This document shows, piece after piece, positions 1 to 8,500 of a stretch of DNA of 64,000 bases. The notes beneath the pieces are model-generated. The model saw only the letters and a program-made list of their open reading frames with translations, was not told the origin of the DNA and ran no database searches. A program made the translations under genes and the position numbers. Origin of the DNA: Rhizobium sp. R634 (lineage in GTDB: Bacteria > Pseudomonadota > Alphaproteobacteria > Rhizobiales > Rhizobiaceae). Location of the stretch: assembly GCF_002211305.1 (NCBI RefSeq), contig NZ_LOKW01000025.1, positions 186,001-250,000 of the forward strand, in the 5' to 3' direction. Positions within the stretch are counted from its first letter, which is position 1. Each line of letters opens with the position of its first letter.

Positions 1-31
1 GAATGTTTTGCCCGCAAGTGGAGTAAGAAAA

Positions 32-217
32 ATGGCTGTACCGAAGAGAAAAACGAGCCCGTCCAAGCGCGGCATGCGCCGTTCGGCAGATGCACTGAAG
101 GCTCCGACCTACGTCGAAGACAAGAACTCCGGCGAACTGCGCCGCCCGCACCATATCGACCTGAAGACCGGTATGTATCGCGGCCGCCAGGTTCTGACGC
201 CGAAGGAAAGCGCATAA
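32..217 (+). CDS. rpmF: 50S ribosomal protein L32
   Basis: This is the 61-residue large-subunit ribosomal protein L32. The N-terminus [18 protein letters not shown] is the hallmark of the family, and the basic body and length fit. The frame is open upstream to a TTG, but the ATG at 32 gives the conserved MAVPKRK start, so I use it. The promoter lies outside the window. A strong GC hairpin with a T-run follows 35 bases after the stop. Identification is from family knowledge and direct reading of the protein. Confidence 0.97.
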
Positions 218-251
218 TTTTCCGATCCGGCTCGTCCGATCGTAAAGTTTC

Positions 252-276
252 AAGGCCGGCGTCACGCCGGCCTTTT
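252..276 (+). terminator. Rho-independent terminator of rpmF
   Basis: A perfect GGCCGGCGT/ACGCCGGCC-type stem is flanked by AA on the left and TTTT on the right. It lies just after the rpmF stop and would end the rpmF transcript. Confidence 0.8.
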
Positions 277-348
277 GCATTCCGGCGATATAATCTTTGA
301 GGTCACTTGCGGTGAGCCGACGGTTTGCGGCAGTATTCTTCCAGCCGC

Positions 349-464
349 TAGAACAGGATGATTTTAGGCCCTTTTGGCCTAAAATATGAATCCTGTTCTA
401 AATTAAAGAGTTAGAGCATGATGTCGCCCGAAAACCGCTCACACTTTTCGGCATCATGCTCTAA
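349..464. repeat. RIME-like double palindrome (intergenic mosaic repeat)
   Basis: Two back-to-back imperfect palindromes are seen. The first (349-400) pairs TAGAACAGGAT with ATCCTGTTCTA around a TTTTAGGCC/GGCCTAAAA core. The second (411-464) pairs TTAGAGCATGATG with CATCATGCTCTAA around GAAAACCGC. This architecture matches the short intergenic mosaic elements scattered in Rhizobium chromosomes; assignment to a named subfamily is by memory. It ends next to the ribosome-binding site of the following gene, so it forms that gene's leader. Confidence 0.7.
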
Positions 465-475
465 GGAGATTGCCG

Positions 476-883
476 ATGATTGCCGCAATGCCGCTGATGA
501 TTATCCCGTTTATTCTCTACAATCTGGCGATGCTCGGCATGATGGGCGACGGCGGCATTGCAGCGCTGCAGCATGACATTATCGTATTGTCGATGCTATC
601 GGGCGCGATCTGGAGCATGGCGCTCGGCGATCTCTTCATCGTCATAGCGCTTGTGGTTCTGTTCTTCGAAATCCTGAAGGCAACCAGAACCGGCCCCGGC
701 AACCTGCTCAACCACATCTTGTCGATGCTGGTGTTCATCGCCTTCCTGGTCGAGTTTCTGCTCGTCCAGGATGCTGCGACACAGGTATTCTTCATTTTGA
801 TGACGATCGCTCTGATCGATGTGATCGGCGGTTTTGCCGTCTCGATCCGAAGCGCCGGGCGGGATGTCTCTATCGGATTATAG
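476..883 (+). CDS. Small integral membrane protein, function unknown
   Basis: This is a 135-residue hydrophobic protein with about four predicted membrane helices: an N-terminal one, one around residues 50-70, one around 80-100 and one near 105-125. I recognise no enzymatic motif. A TTG six bases upstream is in frame, but AAGGAG at 463-468 is spaced correctly for the ATG at 476. The stop overlaps the end of convergent phaR by a few bases. The gene is preceded directly by a RIME-like repeat. It resembles short conserved hypothetical inner-membrane proteins of rhizobia; no function is proposed. Confidence 0.75.
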   Translation: MIAAMPLMIIPFILYNLAMLGMMGDGGIAALQHDIIVLSMLSGAIWSMALGDLFIVIALVVLFFEILKATRTGPGNLLNHILSMLVFIAFLVEFLLVQDAATQVFFILMTIALIDVIGGFAVSIRSAGRDVSIGL

Positions 884-1450
884 GTTGTCGAGCTTGTTCT
901 GAAGGGCGCGAAGCTGTTCCTTCAGTTCGTCGATATCCTTGGCTTCGGCCTTGCGGCTTTCCTTGGCCGGCGGCGTCATGAAGGGCGAGAACATCTGCAT
1001 CGCCTGCTGAAACAGCTCGGTGTTGCGGCGTACTTGATCCTCGACCATCTGCATCGGCAATTGCAGGTTCTTGCCGAGCGGCGTTTCGCCGAAGGCACGG
1101 TTCACCTGTTCGCGCATCTGGGCCTGCTGTTCGGTAAAGGCGCGCATCGAATGTTCGAGGAAGCTCGGCACGACCATCTGCATCTGATCGCCGTAATAGG
1201 TGATGAGCTGGCGCAGGAAGGAAATCGGGAGCAGCGTGTTGCCGGTCTTCGATTCCTGCTCGAAGATGATCTGGGTCAGCACCGAATGGGTAATATCATC
1301 TCCGCTTTTTGCATCCTGGACGATAAAATCTTCGCCCTTCTTCACCATTTCCGCCAGATCTTCCAGCGTCACATAAGTGCTGGTGCCTGTGTTATACAGG
1401 CGGCGATTGGCGTATTTCTTGATGACAATCTGACCCTCATTCTTCGCCAT
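878..1450 (-). CDS. phaR: Polyhydroxyalkanoate synthesis regulator PhaR (AniA)
   Basis: PhaR is a DNA-binding repressor that senses PHB granules and controls phasin and carbon-storage genes. The 190-residue protein starts with the diagnostic N-terminal domain (IVIKKYANRRLYNT, then STYVTLEDLAEMV). The PHB-accumulation regulatory domain follows at about residues 70-110, then a Met/Gln-rich stretch and a C-terminal coiled coil (DELKEQLRALQNKL). It sits divergently beside phaA and phaB, the usual rhizobial arrangement. The region between it and phaA (1451-1691) should hold both promoters. Confidence 0.95.
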   Translation of the reverse strand: MAKNEGQIVIKKYANRRLYNTGTSTYVTLEDLAEMVKKGEDFIVQDAKSGDDITHSVLTQIIFEQESKTGNTLLPISFLRQLITYYGDQMQMVVPSFLEHSMRAFTEQQAQMREQVNRAFGETPLGKNLQLPMQMVEDQVRRNTELFQQAMQMFSPFMTPPAKESRKAEAKDIDELKEQLRALQNKLDNL

Positions 1451-1691
1451 ATCAGTCTCCTGAACCCCCGTCTGATTTATGGATGTTCCTCCACCTCAGA
1501 CTGTAAACGCAAAAGAAGGCCGGTGACAATCTCTTTGTGCGTTGCGGCAAACCTTTAACAGACCAGATGAATCGGCTTTGGTGGCGTGCCGCCGAAAAAT
1601 GCCGGCGGCCGGTGTTCGCGTTTGACTTGCGCTCAAAGCTTTGCCAGTTTCCACTTATGTAAGTGGGACGAAAAAAGCGAGGAGCCTCCCC

Positions 1692-2873
1692 ATGAGCAAT
1701 TCATCCATCGTCATCGCCAGCGCAGGCCGGACCGCCGTCGGTTCGTTCAACGGCGCTTTCGCAACGGTCCCTGCACATGAACTCGGCGCGGCCGCGATCA
1801 AGGGTGTGCTCGAGCGCGCCGGCGTCGATGCCGGCGAAGTCGATGAGGTCATCCTCGGTCAGGTGCTTGCCGCCGGCGAGGGCCAGAACCCCGCCCGTCA
1901 AGCCGCGATGAAGGCCGGCATTCCGAAGGAAGCGACGGCCTGGGGCGTCAACCAGCTCTGCGGCTCAGGCCTGCGCGCCGTCGCGCTCGGCATGCAGCAG
2001 ATCGCCACCGGCGACGCCAAGATCATCGTTGCCGGCGGCCAGGAATCCATGTCGATGGCGCCGCATGCCATGCACTTGCGCGGCGGCGTCAAGATGGGCG
2101 ACGCGAAGATGGTCGACACGATGATCAAGGACGGCCTGACCGACGCCTTCCACGGCTACCACATGGGCATCACCGCCGAGAATATCGCGCGCCAGTGGCA
2201 GCTGTCGCGTGACGAGCAGGATCAGTTCGCGGTCGCCTCGCAGAACAAGGCGGAGGCGGCACAGAAGGCCGGCCGCTTCAAGGACGAGATCATTCCCTAC
2301 ATCATCCAGACGCGAAAGGGCGATGTGACCGTCGATGCCGACGAATATATCCGCCACGGCGCCACGCTGGAGGCGATGGGCAAGCTGCGCCCGGCCTTCG
2401 ACAAGGAAGGCACGGTGACAGCCGCCAATGCCTCCGGTCTCAATGACGGTGCTGCCGCCGCAGTGCTGATGAGCGAAACCGAAGCGACGCGCCGCGGCAT
2501 CCAGCCGCTCGCCCGCATCGTCTCCTGGGCGACGGCCGGCGTCGATCCTTCGATCATGGGCACCGGCCCGATCCCAGCTTCGCGCAAGGCGCTCGAAAAG
2601 GCCGGCTGGTCGGTCGGCGACCTCGATCTTGTCGAGGCCAACGAGGCCTTCGCGGCGCAGGCCTGCGCTGTCACCAAGGATCTCGGCTGGGATCCCTCGA
2701 TCGTCAACGTCAACGGCGGAGCGATCGCGATCGGCCATCCGATCGGCGCTTCCGGCGCGCGTGTTCTCAACACGCTGCTGTTCGAAATGAAGCGCCGCGG
2801 CGCGAAGAAGGGCCTTGCCACGCTTTGCATCGGTGGCGGCATGGGTGTCGCCATGTGCTTCGAAGCACTTTAA
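1692..2873 (+). CDS. phaA: Acetyl-CoA acetyltransferase (beta-ketothiolase)
   Basis: It condenses two acetyl-CoA to acetoacetyl-CoA, the first step of polyhydroxybutyrate synthesis. The 393-residue length is standard for biosynthetic thiolases. The catalytic residues are all visible: Cys90 in NQLCGSG, His349 in AIGHPIGASG and Cys379 in LCIGGGMG, matching the classical Zoogloea enzyme numbering plus one. The ATG at 1692 follows an AGGAG box at 1680-1684; the frame is open 17 codons further upstream without support. phaB follows 72 bases downstream with an intercistronic hairpin between, so the two are probably co-transcribed. Confidence 0.96.
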   Translation: MSNSSIVIASAGRTAVGSFNGAFATVPAHELGAAAIKGVLERAGVDAGEVDEVILGQVLAAGEGQNPARQAAMKAGIPKEATAWGVNQLCGSGLRAVALGMQQIATGDAKIIVAGGQESMSMAPHAMHLRGGVKMGDAKMVDTMIKDGLTDAFHGYHMGITAENIARQWQLSRDEQDQFAVASQNKAEAAQKAGRFKDEIIPYIIQTRKGDVTVDADEYIRHGATLEAMGKLRPAFDKEGTVTAANASGLNDGAAAAVLMSETEATRRGIQPLARIVSWATAGVDPSIMGTGPIPASRKALEKAGWSVGDLDLVEANEAFAAQACAVTKDLGWDPSIVNVNGGAIAIGHPIGASGARVLNTLLFEMKRRGAKKGLATLCIGGGMGVAMCFEAL

Positions 2874-2902
2874 ATAGCATACGATCCGTCATTGATTGAA
2901 AA

Positions 2903-2920
2903 GCCCGCCGGGAGGCGGGC
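2903..2920 (+). other. Intercistronic hairpin between phaA and phaB
   Basis: A perfect seven-base GCCCGCC/GGCGGGC stem closes a GGGA loop of the stable GNRA type. There is no T-run on the plus strand, so it is more likely an mRNA-stability or partial-termination element than a full terminator. Confidence 0.5.
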
Positions 2921-2945
2921 ATAGAACAAGGAGAGGGAGCGGAAC

Positions 2946-3671
2946 ATGAGCAGAGTGGCAGTGGTCACAGGGGGTACACGCGGCATCGGTGCGGCAATAT
3001 CCGTGGCGTTGAAAAATGCCGGATACAGGGTTGCCGCCAATTATGCCGGCAACGACGAGAAAGCCAAAGCCTTCCACGAGACCACCGGCGTGCCGGTCTT
3101 CAAATGGGATGTTTCGGATTACGCCGCCTGCGGCGAGGGCATCGCCAAGGTCGAAAGCGAGATCGGGCCGGTCGAAATCCTCGTCAACAATGCCGGCATC
3201 ACCCGCGATGCAATGTTCCACAAGATGACGCCGCAGCAGTGGCATGAGGTGATCAACACCAACCTCACCGGCCTGTTCAACATGACGCACCAGGTCTGGA
3301 CCGGCATGCGCGACCGCAGCTTCGGCCGCATCATCAACATCTCGTCGATCAACGGCCAGAAGGGCCAGATGGGCCAGGCGAATTATTCCGCCGCCAAGGC
3401 CGGCGATCTCGGCTTCACCAAGGCGCTCGCTCAGGAAGGGGCGGCGAAGAACATCACCGTCAACGCCATTTGCCCGGGTTACATCGGCACCGAGATGGTG
3501 CTCGCCGTGCCGGAGAAGGTACTGAACGAGCGCATCATCCCGCAGATCCCCGTCGGCCGTCTCGGCGAGCCTGAGGAAATCGCGCGCTGCGTCACCTTCC
3601 TCGCCTCCGACGATGCCGGCTTCATCACCGGTTCGACGCTGACGGCCAATGGCGGACAGTTCTTCGTCTAG
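2946..3671 (+). CDS. phaB: Acetoacetyl-CoA reductase
   Basis: This NADPH-dependent short-chain dehydrogenase makes (R)-3-hydroxybutyryl-CoA, the monomer for PHB synthase. The cofactor motif TGGTRGIG is at residues 8-15, NNAG at 81-84, and the catalytic Ser134, Tyr147 and Lys151 have the standard spacing. The 241-residue length fits the PhaB family. A purine-rich GGAGAGGGAG ribosome-binding region precedes the ATG. It is the second gene of the phaAB pair. The PHB synthase gene phaC is not in the window. Confidence 0.95.
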   Translation: MSRVAVVTGGTRGIGAAISVALKNAGYRVAANYAGNDEKAKAFHETTGVPVFKWDVSDYAACGEGIAKVESEIGPVEILVNNAGITRDAMFHKMTPQQWHEVINTNLTGLFNMTHQVWTGMRDRSFGRIINISSINGQKGQMGQANYSAAKAGDLGFTKALAQEGAAKNITVNAICPGYIGTEMVLAVPEKVLNERIIPQIPVGRLGEPEEIARCVTFLASDDAGFITGSTLTANGGQFFV

Positions 3672-3746
3672 CGCATGACGGGCTGGGAAAGCCCTCTCTT
3701 CGCCATGCCCGGCCTGTCCCCGAGCATCGGCTCCAGTCGATATGCA

Positions 3747-3778
3747 GCATCCTCGGCCTTCAACTAGGCCGAGGATGC
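3747..3778 (+). terminator. Hairpin after phaB, probable transcription end
   Basis: A perfect 13-base inverted repeat (GCATCCTCGGCCT/AGGCCGAGGATGC) with a six-base loop lies 75 bases after the phaB stop. It lacks a T-run, so termination strength is uncertain. Confidence 0.5.
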
Positions 3779-3900
3779 CAGCAGCGAAATGAGTGCGTCT
3801 TGCACATCGTCGGTTTGGGAATTTACCGCGCTCAAACCGATCTGCCAGGCATATGCCGGCGTCGGCGATGCTGTGGGCCTCTGATTTGTTTTCACAAAAC

Positions 3901-4056
3901 CTAAGAGCGGCGGCCAGTCTGATGACGCTTCGCGCGCACTTTGACCGGCACTTTCCGCAACGAGCGATCTTCGCCGCGAAGAGCTGAGATCGCCGTTGTC
4001 AGGAAAGCCGAGGCGATAAGGACCGCGACGGCGGAGTTCAGAAAAATCTGGGCCAT
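3901..4056 (-). CDS. Small single-span membrane protein, unknown
   Basis: This is a 51-residue candidate gene. Residues 4-24 (IFLNSAVAVLIASAFLTTAI) form one hydrophobic helix, followed by a strongly basic tail (RSLRKVPVKVRAKRHQTGRR), as expected for a small inner-membrane protein with a cytoplasmic positive end. The frame continues upstream for 59 codons of low-quality sequence. I chose the internal ATG at 4056 because an AAAGGAA box precedes it on the minus strand. No homologous family is recognised, and it could be non-coding. Confidence 0.45.
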   Translation of the reverse strand: MAQIFLNSAVAVLIASAFLTTAISALRGEDRSLRKVPVKVRAKRHQTGRRS

Positions 4057-4230
4057 GGAAGCATTCCTTTCAGAGGCACGGGCCGTTTGGCTGCCCCGGA
4101 CGGCTCTTGCCTGCCCGGGCGGCTTCTGCCTGCCCTTGTGCTCATGAAAGAATATGTGCCCGTGTCGTGACCAGCGGTAGGTTTGACTTTTGCGACCGAT
4201 CGTCAACGTCCTGTTGACGGAGGCAACCGG

Positions 4231-4260
4231 CAAAGAAAAACGGGCGCAGAAGCGCCCGTT
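4231..4260 (-). terminator. Terminator of the glycine-zipper gene
   Basis: On the minus strand, ACGGGCGC and GCGCCCGT pair around a TTCT loop and are followed by TTTTTCTTTG. It lies 25 bases past the stop of the minus-strand gene at 4286-4546. Confidence 0.75.
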
Positions 4261-4285
4261 GGGAGTCCGATATGCTTTTCGCCGA

Positions 4286-4546
4286 TCAGTAGCGGCAACG
4301 GGCCTCGTAGCGGCGGCCGTAGCGGTCGCGATAGATGCAGTAGCCGCGGCGTTCGACCGACTGGCCGATGAGGGCGCCGGTCAGACCGCCGGCAACGGCG
4401 CCGACTGCGGCACCACCCCAGCTGTTGGTGACGGCGCCACCGATGACCGCGCCGGTGCCGGCGCCGATCGCCGTGCCTTGCTCGGTCGCCGTGCAGGATG
4501 CCAAAGCGCCGACGAGCGCGCCAATAAGAACGATCTTCTTCATCAT
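4286..4546 (-). CDS. Glycine-zipper lipoprotein
   Basis: This is an 86-residue outer-envelope lipoprotein. It has a signal peptide with a lipobox (ALASC, Cys18). A glycine-zipper region of alternating Gly/Ala repeats (residues 24-62, such as GAGTGAVIGGAV) is expected to form membrane-associated helices, and it ends in an Arg/Tyr-rich tail. Such proteins resemble the 17-kDa surface-antigen family. The first of two tandem ATGs is chosen because GGGGAG lies seven bases before it. The next gene upstream on the same strand is the DUF3309 gene. Confidence 0.85.
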   Translation of the reverse strand: MMKKIVLIGALVGALASCTATEQGTAIGAGTGAVIGGAVTNSWGGAAVGAVAGGLTGALIGQSVERRGYCIYRDRYGRRYEARCRY

Positions 4547-4573
4547 GTCGTAACTCCCCAGGTTAGGTGGGCC

Positions 4574-4729
4574 TTAGATGCGGCCCATTAGTACAAGGAT
4601 AATGATAATCACGAGAACTAGCCCCAAACCGCCAGAAGGTCCATAGCCCCAGCCACGGCTGTAACCCCAATTCGGCAAGGCTCCGATCAGGAGCAGAATG
4701 AGGATAATAAGAAGTATCGTGCCAAGCAT
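4574..4729 (-). CDS. DUF3309 family small hydrophobic protein
   Basis: This 51-residue gene reads MLGTILLIILILLLIG, then a Gly/Trp/Tyr/Ser-rich middle (GYSRGWGYGPSGGLG), then a second hydrophobic helix (LVLVIIIILVLMGRI). Two membrane helices joined by a Gly-rich turn are diagnostic for DUF3309. An AAGGAA box lies upstream on the minus strand. It lies 27 bases before the glycine-zipper gene on the same strand, so the two may share a transcript. The function of the family is unknown; membership in envelope-stress regulons would be a guess. Confidence 0.85.
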   Translation of the reverse strand: MLGTILLIILILLLIGALPNWGYSRGWGYGPSGGLGLVLVIIIILVLMGRI

Positions 4730-4857
4730 GGTGTGTTTCCTTCATTTCATCCGCAATTTGGATGGATTGAAAACACGTATTGGCGATTTTTGTTCCCGGT
4801 TAAGCCAGTAAATGTGGCGGGTTCCAGCTCCCGTTATCTCGAAAACCCATTCATATG

Positions 4858-5420
4858 GTTAAAAAGATGTTTAAATACAATATGTTGCGGTGAACAAAGG
4901 GAGAAAGTCCCGATGTCGCCGATTCGTCAGCGATTCGTTCCGTTTTTGATCGGTACGCCGATATCGGCCGGTTCGGCTTAACGCCTTCTGAATCCGGCCC
5001 TGCAAAGATTAATGCCGATGCCGACATGCGCAACGAGATGATTTCCAGCGATCCGCATCTAGCGCTCCAGCCGAACCCGGCCACCAGATATGGCCGTGAA
5101 CGAAAGGCGAAAACGGCGCGGTCGGCGATTCGTCGCCGATTCGTTCCGGCTTTGGTCGAGACGTTAATTTCGGGCGCAATTTTCGATTGCCGGCGCGGGA
5201 CCGAAAATCGTCGAGCGCGGCGGCGAAAATGAGGATGAGCGTGAGTCTCGCGATTCAGCATCTAGTGGGAAAAAGTGATTCAAAATCAATACTTAGCCGT
5301 GAACAAAAGCTGAATCAGCGGGAGTCAGCGATTCGTCGCTGATTCGTTCTCAGGGTGTTCCGAATCGCGAAGTCGAGTGTTCCGGACGACTCGCAAAGGT
5401 CGTAATTCCGATCAGCATTT
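4858..5420. repeat. Three diverged ~205 bp tandem repeats, very rich in GANTC
   Basis: The 795 bases between the DUF3309 gene and the helicase hold no convincing gene. They contain three copies of a 51-base box, GTGAAC-N25-GATTCGTC-N3-GATTCGTTC, at 4890-4940, 5096-5146 and 5299-5349. Internal spacing is identical in all three, and the copies start 206 and 203 bases apart. Similarity extends outside the box: GCATCTAG recurs at 5055 and 5258, and the AT-rich flanks before copies 1 and 3 match. I count 14 GANTC sites (CcrM methylation sites in alphaproteobacteria) from 4921 to 5392, against about two expected. The last copy lies 176 bases before the helicase start. Confidence 0.75.
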
Positions 5421-5524
5421 TGAAATCTTCCCTTGCGTTTGCGGCGGCGGCTGTCCATGTGTTCTGTGCCTCCATCCGGAGGAGCAGATTTTCCTGGGGC
5501 TGCCCGCCTCGTTTGCATGGACCG

Positions 5525-8500
5525 ATGACTCTGACTTCGCAGCCGATGATTCTGAGCGGGCGCGGTGTGACCGCCGTGCTCGGGCCGACCAATACCGGCA
5601 AGACCCATTATGCCATCGAGCGCATGGTTGCGCACGGAACCGGCGTGATCGGCCTGCCGCTCCGGCTGCTGGCGCGCGAGGTTTATACGCGGGTGGTGGA
5701 GAAGGTCGGCGTACAGAACGTGGCGCTGGTCACCGGCGAAGAAAAAATTTCGCCGCCCAATGCGCGTTTTTCCGTCTGCACGGTCGAGGCGATGCCGCGA
5801 GAGACCAAGGCCGCCTTCGTTGCGATCGACGAGGTGCAGCTCGCCGGCGATCTCGAGCGGGGCCATATTTTCACCGACCGTATCCTGCATCTTCGCGGTC
5901 GCGAAGAAACGCTGCTGCTCGGTGCGGCGACGATGCGGCCGATCCTGCAGCAGATCCTGCCCGGCATCACGATCGTCGAGCGGCCGCGGCTTTCGCATCT
6001 GTTCTACGCCGGGCAGAAGAAGATCACCCGGCTGCCGCAGCGCTCGGCCATCGTCGCCTTTTCCGCCGACGAGGTCTATGCCATCGCCGAGCTCATCCGC
6101 CGGCAGCGCGGCGGCGCGGCTGTCGTGCTGGGGGCGCTCAGCCCACGCACCCGCAATGCGCAGGTGGCGCTCTACCAGGCGGGCGACGTTGAATATCTGG
6201 TGGCGACCGATGCGATCGGCATGGGCCTCAACCTCGATGTCGACCACGTCGCCTTCGCCCAGGACAGGAAATTCGACGGCTACCAGTTCCGCAATCTCAA
6301 TCCGGCCGAACTCGGCCAGATCGCCGGGCGCGCCGGGCGGCATGTGCGGGACGGAACCTTCGGCGTCACCGGACAGGTCTCGCCCTTCGACGAGGAGCTG
6401 GTGCAGCGCATCGAGGGGCATGAATTCGACAACGTCAAGGTCTTGCAGTGGCGCACGACCGAGATGGACTTCTCCTCGATCCAGTCGCTGCGGGCGAGCC
6501 TCGAGGCCGGGCCGCGCGTGCCGGGGCTGACGCGGGCGCTGCCCGCGGTCGACCAGCAGGCGCTCGAGCAGCTTTCGCGCTATCCCGAAGTAATCGACCT
6601 CGCCGACAGGCCGGCGCGCGTCGAAAAACTTTGGGAGGCTTGCGCGCTGCCCGACTACCGGCGTATCACTCCCGCACAACATGCCGATCTTATTTCGACC
6701 CTCTTTTCCGATCTCGTGCGCTATGGCACGGTGAACGAGCAGTTTCTCGCGGAGCAGGTGCATCGCTCCGATCGGACTGATGGGGAAATTGACACGCTTT
6801 CGGCGCGAATCGCGCAGATAAGGACCTGGACCTATGTTTCGAATCGGCCCGGCTGGCTGGCCGATCCGACACATTGGCAGGAAAAGACGCGGGAAATCGA
6901 AGATCGATTGTCCGATGCGTTACATGAAAGGTTGACGAAACGCTTTGTTGATCGCAGGACATCTGTGCTCATGAAGCGCCTGAGAGAGAATGCGATGCTG
7001 GAAGCTGAAATCAGTGTGAATGGCGATGTCTTCGTTGAAGGACATCATGTAGGGCAGTTGAGCGGATTCCGTTTCACGCCGGTGGCGGGAACGGACGGAC
7101 CGGATGCCAAGGCGGTTCAGGCTGCGTCGCAGAAGGCGCTCGCGCTCGAATTCGAAGCCCGTGCGGCCCGCTTGCATGCCGCCGGCAATAGCGACCTGGC
7201 GATCGGCTCGGATGGGCTGATCCGCTGGCTCGGCGATCCGGTGGCGCGGCTTTCGGGCAGCGATCACGTCATGCGCCCGCGGGTGATTCTGCTCGCCGAC
7301 GAGCAGCTGACGGGCAATGCCCGCGATCACGTCGCCGCGCGGATCGAGCGCTTCGTCAATCATCATATCAGCACGGTGCTGAAGCCGCTCGACGATCTGT
7401 CGCGCGCCGAAGACCTGCAGGGTCTCGCCAAGGGGCTTGCCTTCCAGCTCGTCGAGAATCTCGGCGTGCTCTTCCGCCGCGATGTGACGGAAGAGGTGAA
7501 GTCGCTGGACCAGGAAGCGCGCGCCTCCATGCGCCGCTACGGCGTGCGGTTCGGCGCCTACCACATTTTCGTTCCCGCACTTCTGAAGCCGGCCCCGGCC
7601 GAACTCATCACGCTGCTCTGGGCGCTGAAGAACGATGGTTTGGACAAGCCCGGCTACGGCGATCTCATTCCGGTGCTTGCGGCCGGGCGCACCTCCGTCG
7701 TCACCGATCCGAGCTTCGAGCGGATGTTCTACAAGCTCGCCGGCTTCCGTTTCCTTGGCAAGCGTGCCGTGCGCATCGATATTCTCGAACGGCTGGCGGA
7801 CATCATCCGTCCGCTGCTGCAATGGAAGCCCGGCCAGAGCAACCGTCCGGAAGGCGCTTATGACGGCCGCCGCTTCACGACGACGACGGCGATGCTGTCG
7901 ATCCTCGGCGCGACGCTCGAGGATATGGAGGAAATCCTCAAGGGTCTCGGCTATCGCGCCGATGCCGTGAAGGCTGAGGAAGCGTCTGCCCATCTTGCGG
8001 CGCAGGATACGGCTTCCGCGCCTGCCGCCTCTGCGGAAGCGCCGGCGGACGAGACGGCCGAAAAAGCCGATCACGACGACGCCGATGCATCGGCGGAGGA
8101 GACCGCTGCCGAAGCGCCCGCAACCGAGGCGGCGGCAGCCGCCGATGCGTCGGTCGCGGACACCAGCGAGACCCAGGCGCCCACCGAAGCAGCTGAGGCA
8201 GCCGCTCCGGCGGAGGGATCCGCTGCTGAGGAAGCCGGCGAGCCGGTCGAACCGAAGCCTGTTCTTCTGTGGCGTCTCGGCGGCCGCAACGACAACCAGC
8301 GCCAGGCGCGCGGCGGTCATGGCGAACGCCGTGGTGGTCAAGGCCAGGAACGCGGCCAGAACCAGGAACGCGGCGACCGAAATCGCCGCCCAGGTGGCGG
8401 CGAAGGCAATCGCGGCGGTGACGGCCGCGACAACAATCGCCACAACCGCGCCAAGGACGGCGACGGCCGCGACGGCGGCAGGCCGCAGCAGGCAAGAGGC

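Noticed and set aside
4190..4591. 133-codon plus-strand frame opposite the glycine-zipper gene
   Set aside because: The minus strand has a lipobox, ribosome-binding site and terminator; the plus strand has none.
4921..5392. Chromosomal replication origin
   Set aside because: GANTC is dense, but I see no DnaA-box cluster, and hemE, the usual neighbour of the alphaproteobacterial origin, is absent.
4858..5420. CRISPR array
   Set aside because: Three units of ~205 bases with diverged spacers of ~150 bases, no short identical repeats and no cas genes.
5315..6874. 519-codon minus-strand open frame over the helicase start
   Set aside because: Antisense to conserved helicase motifs; no domain or start signal.
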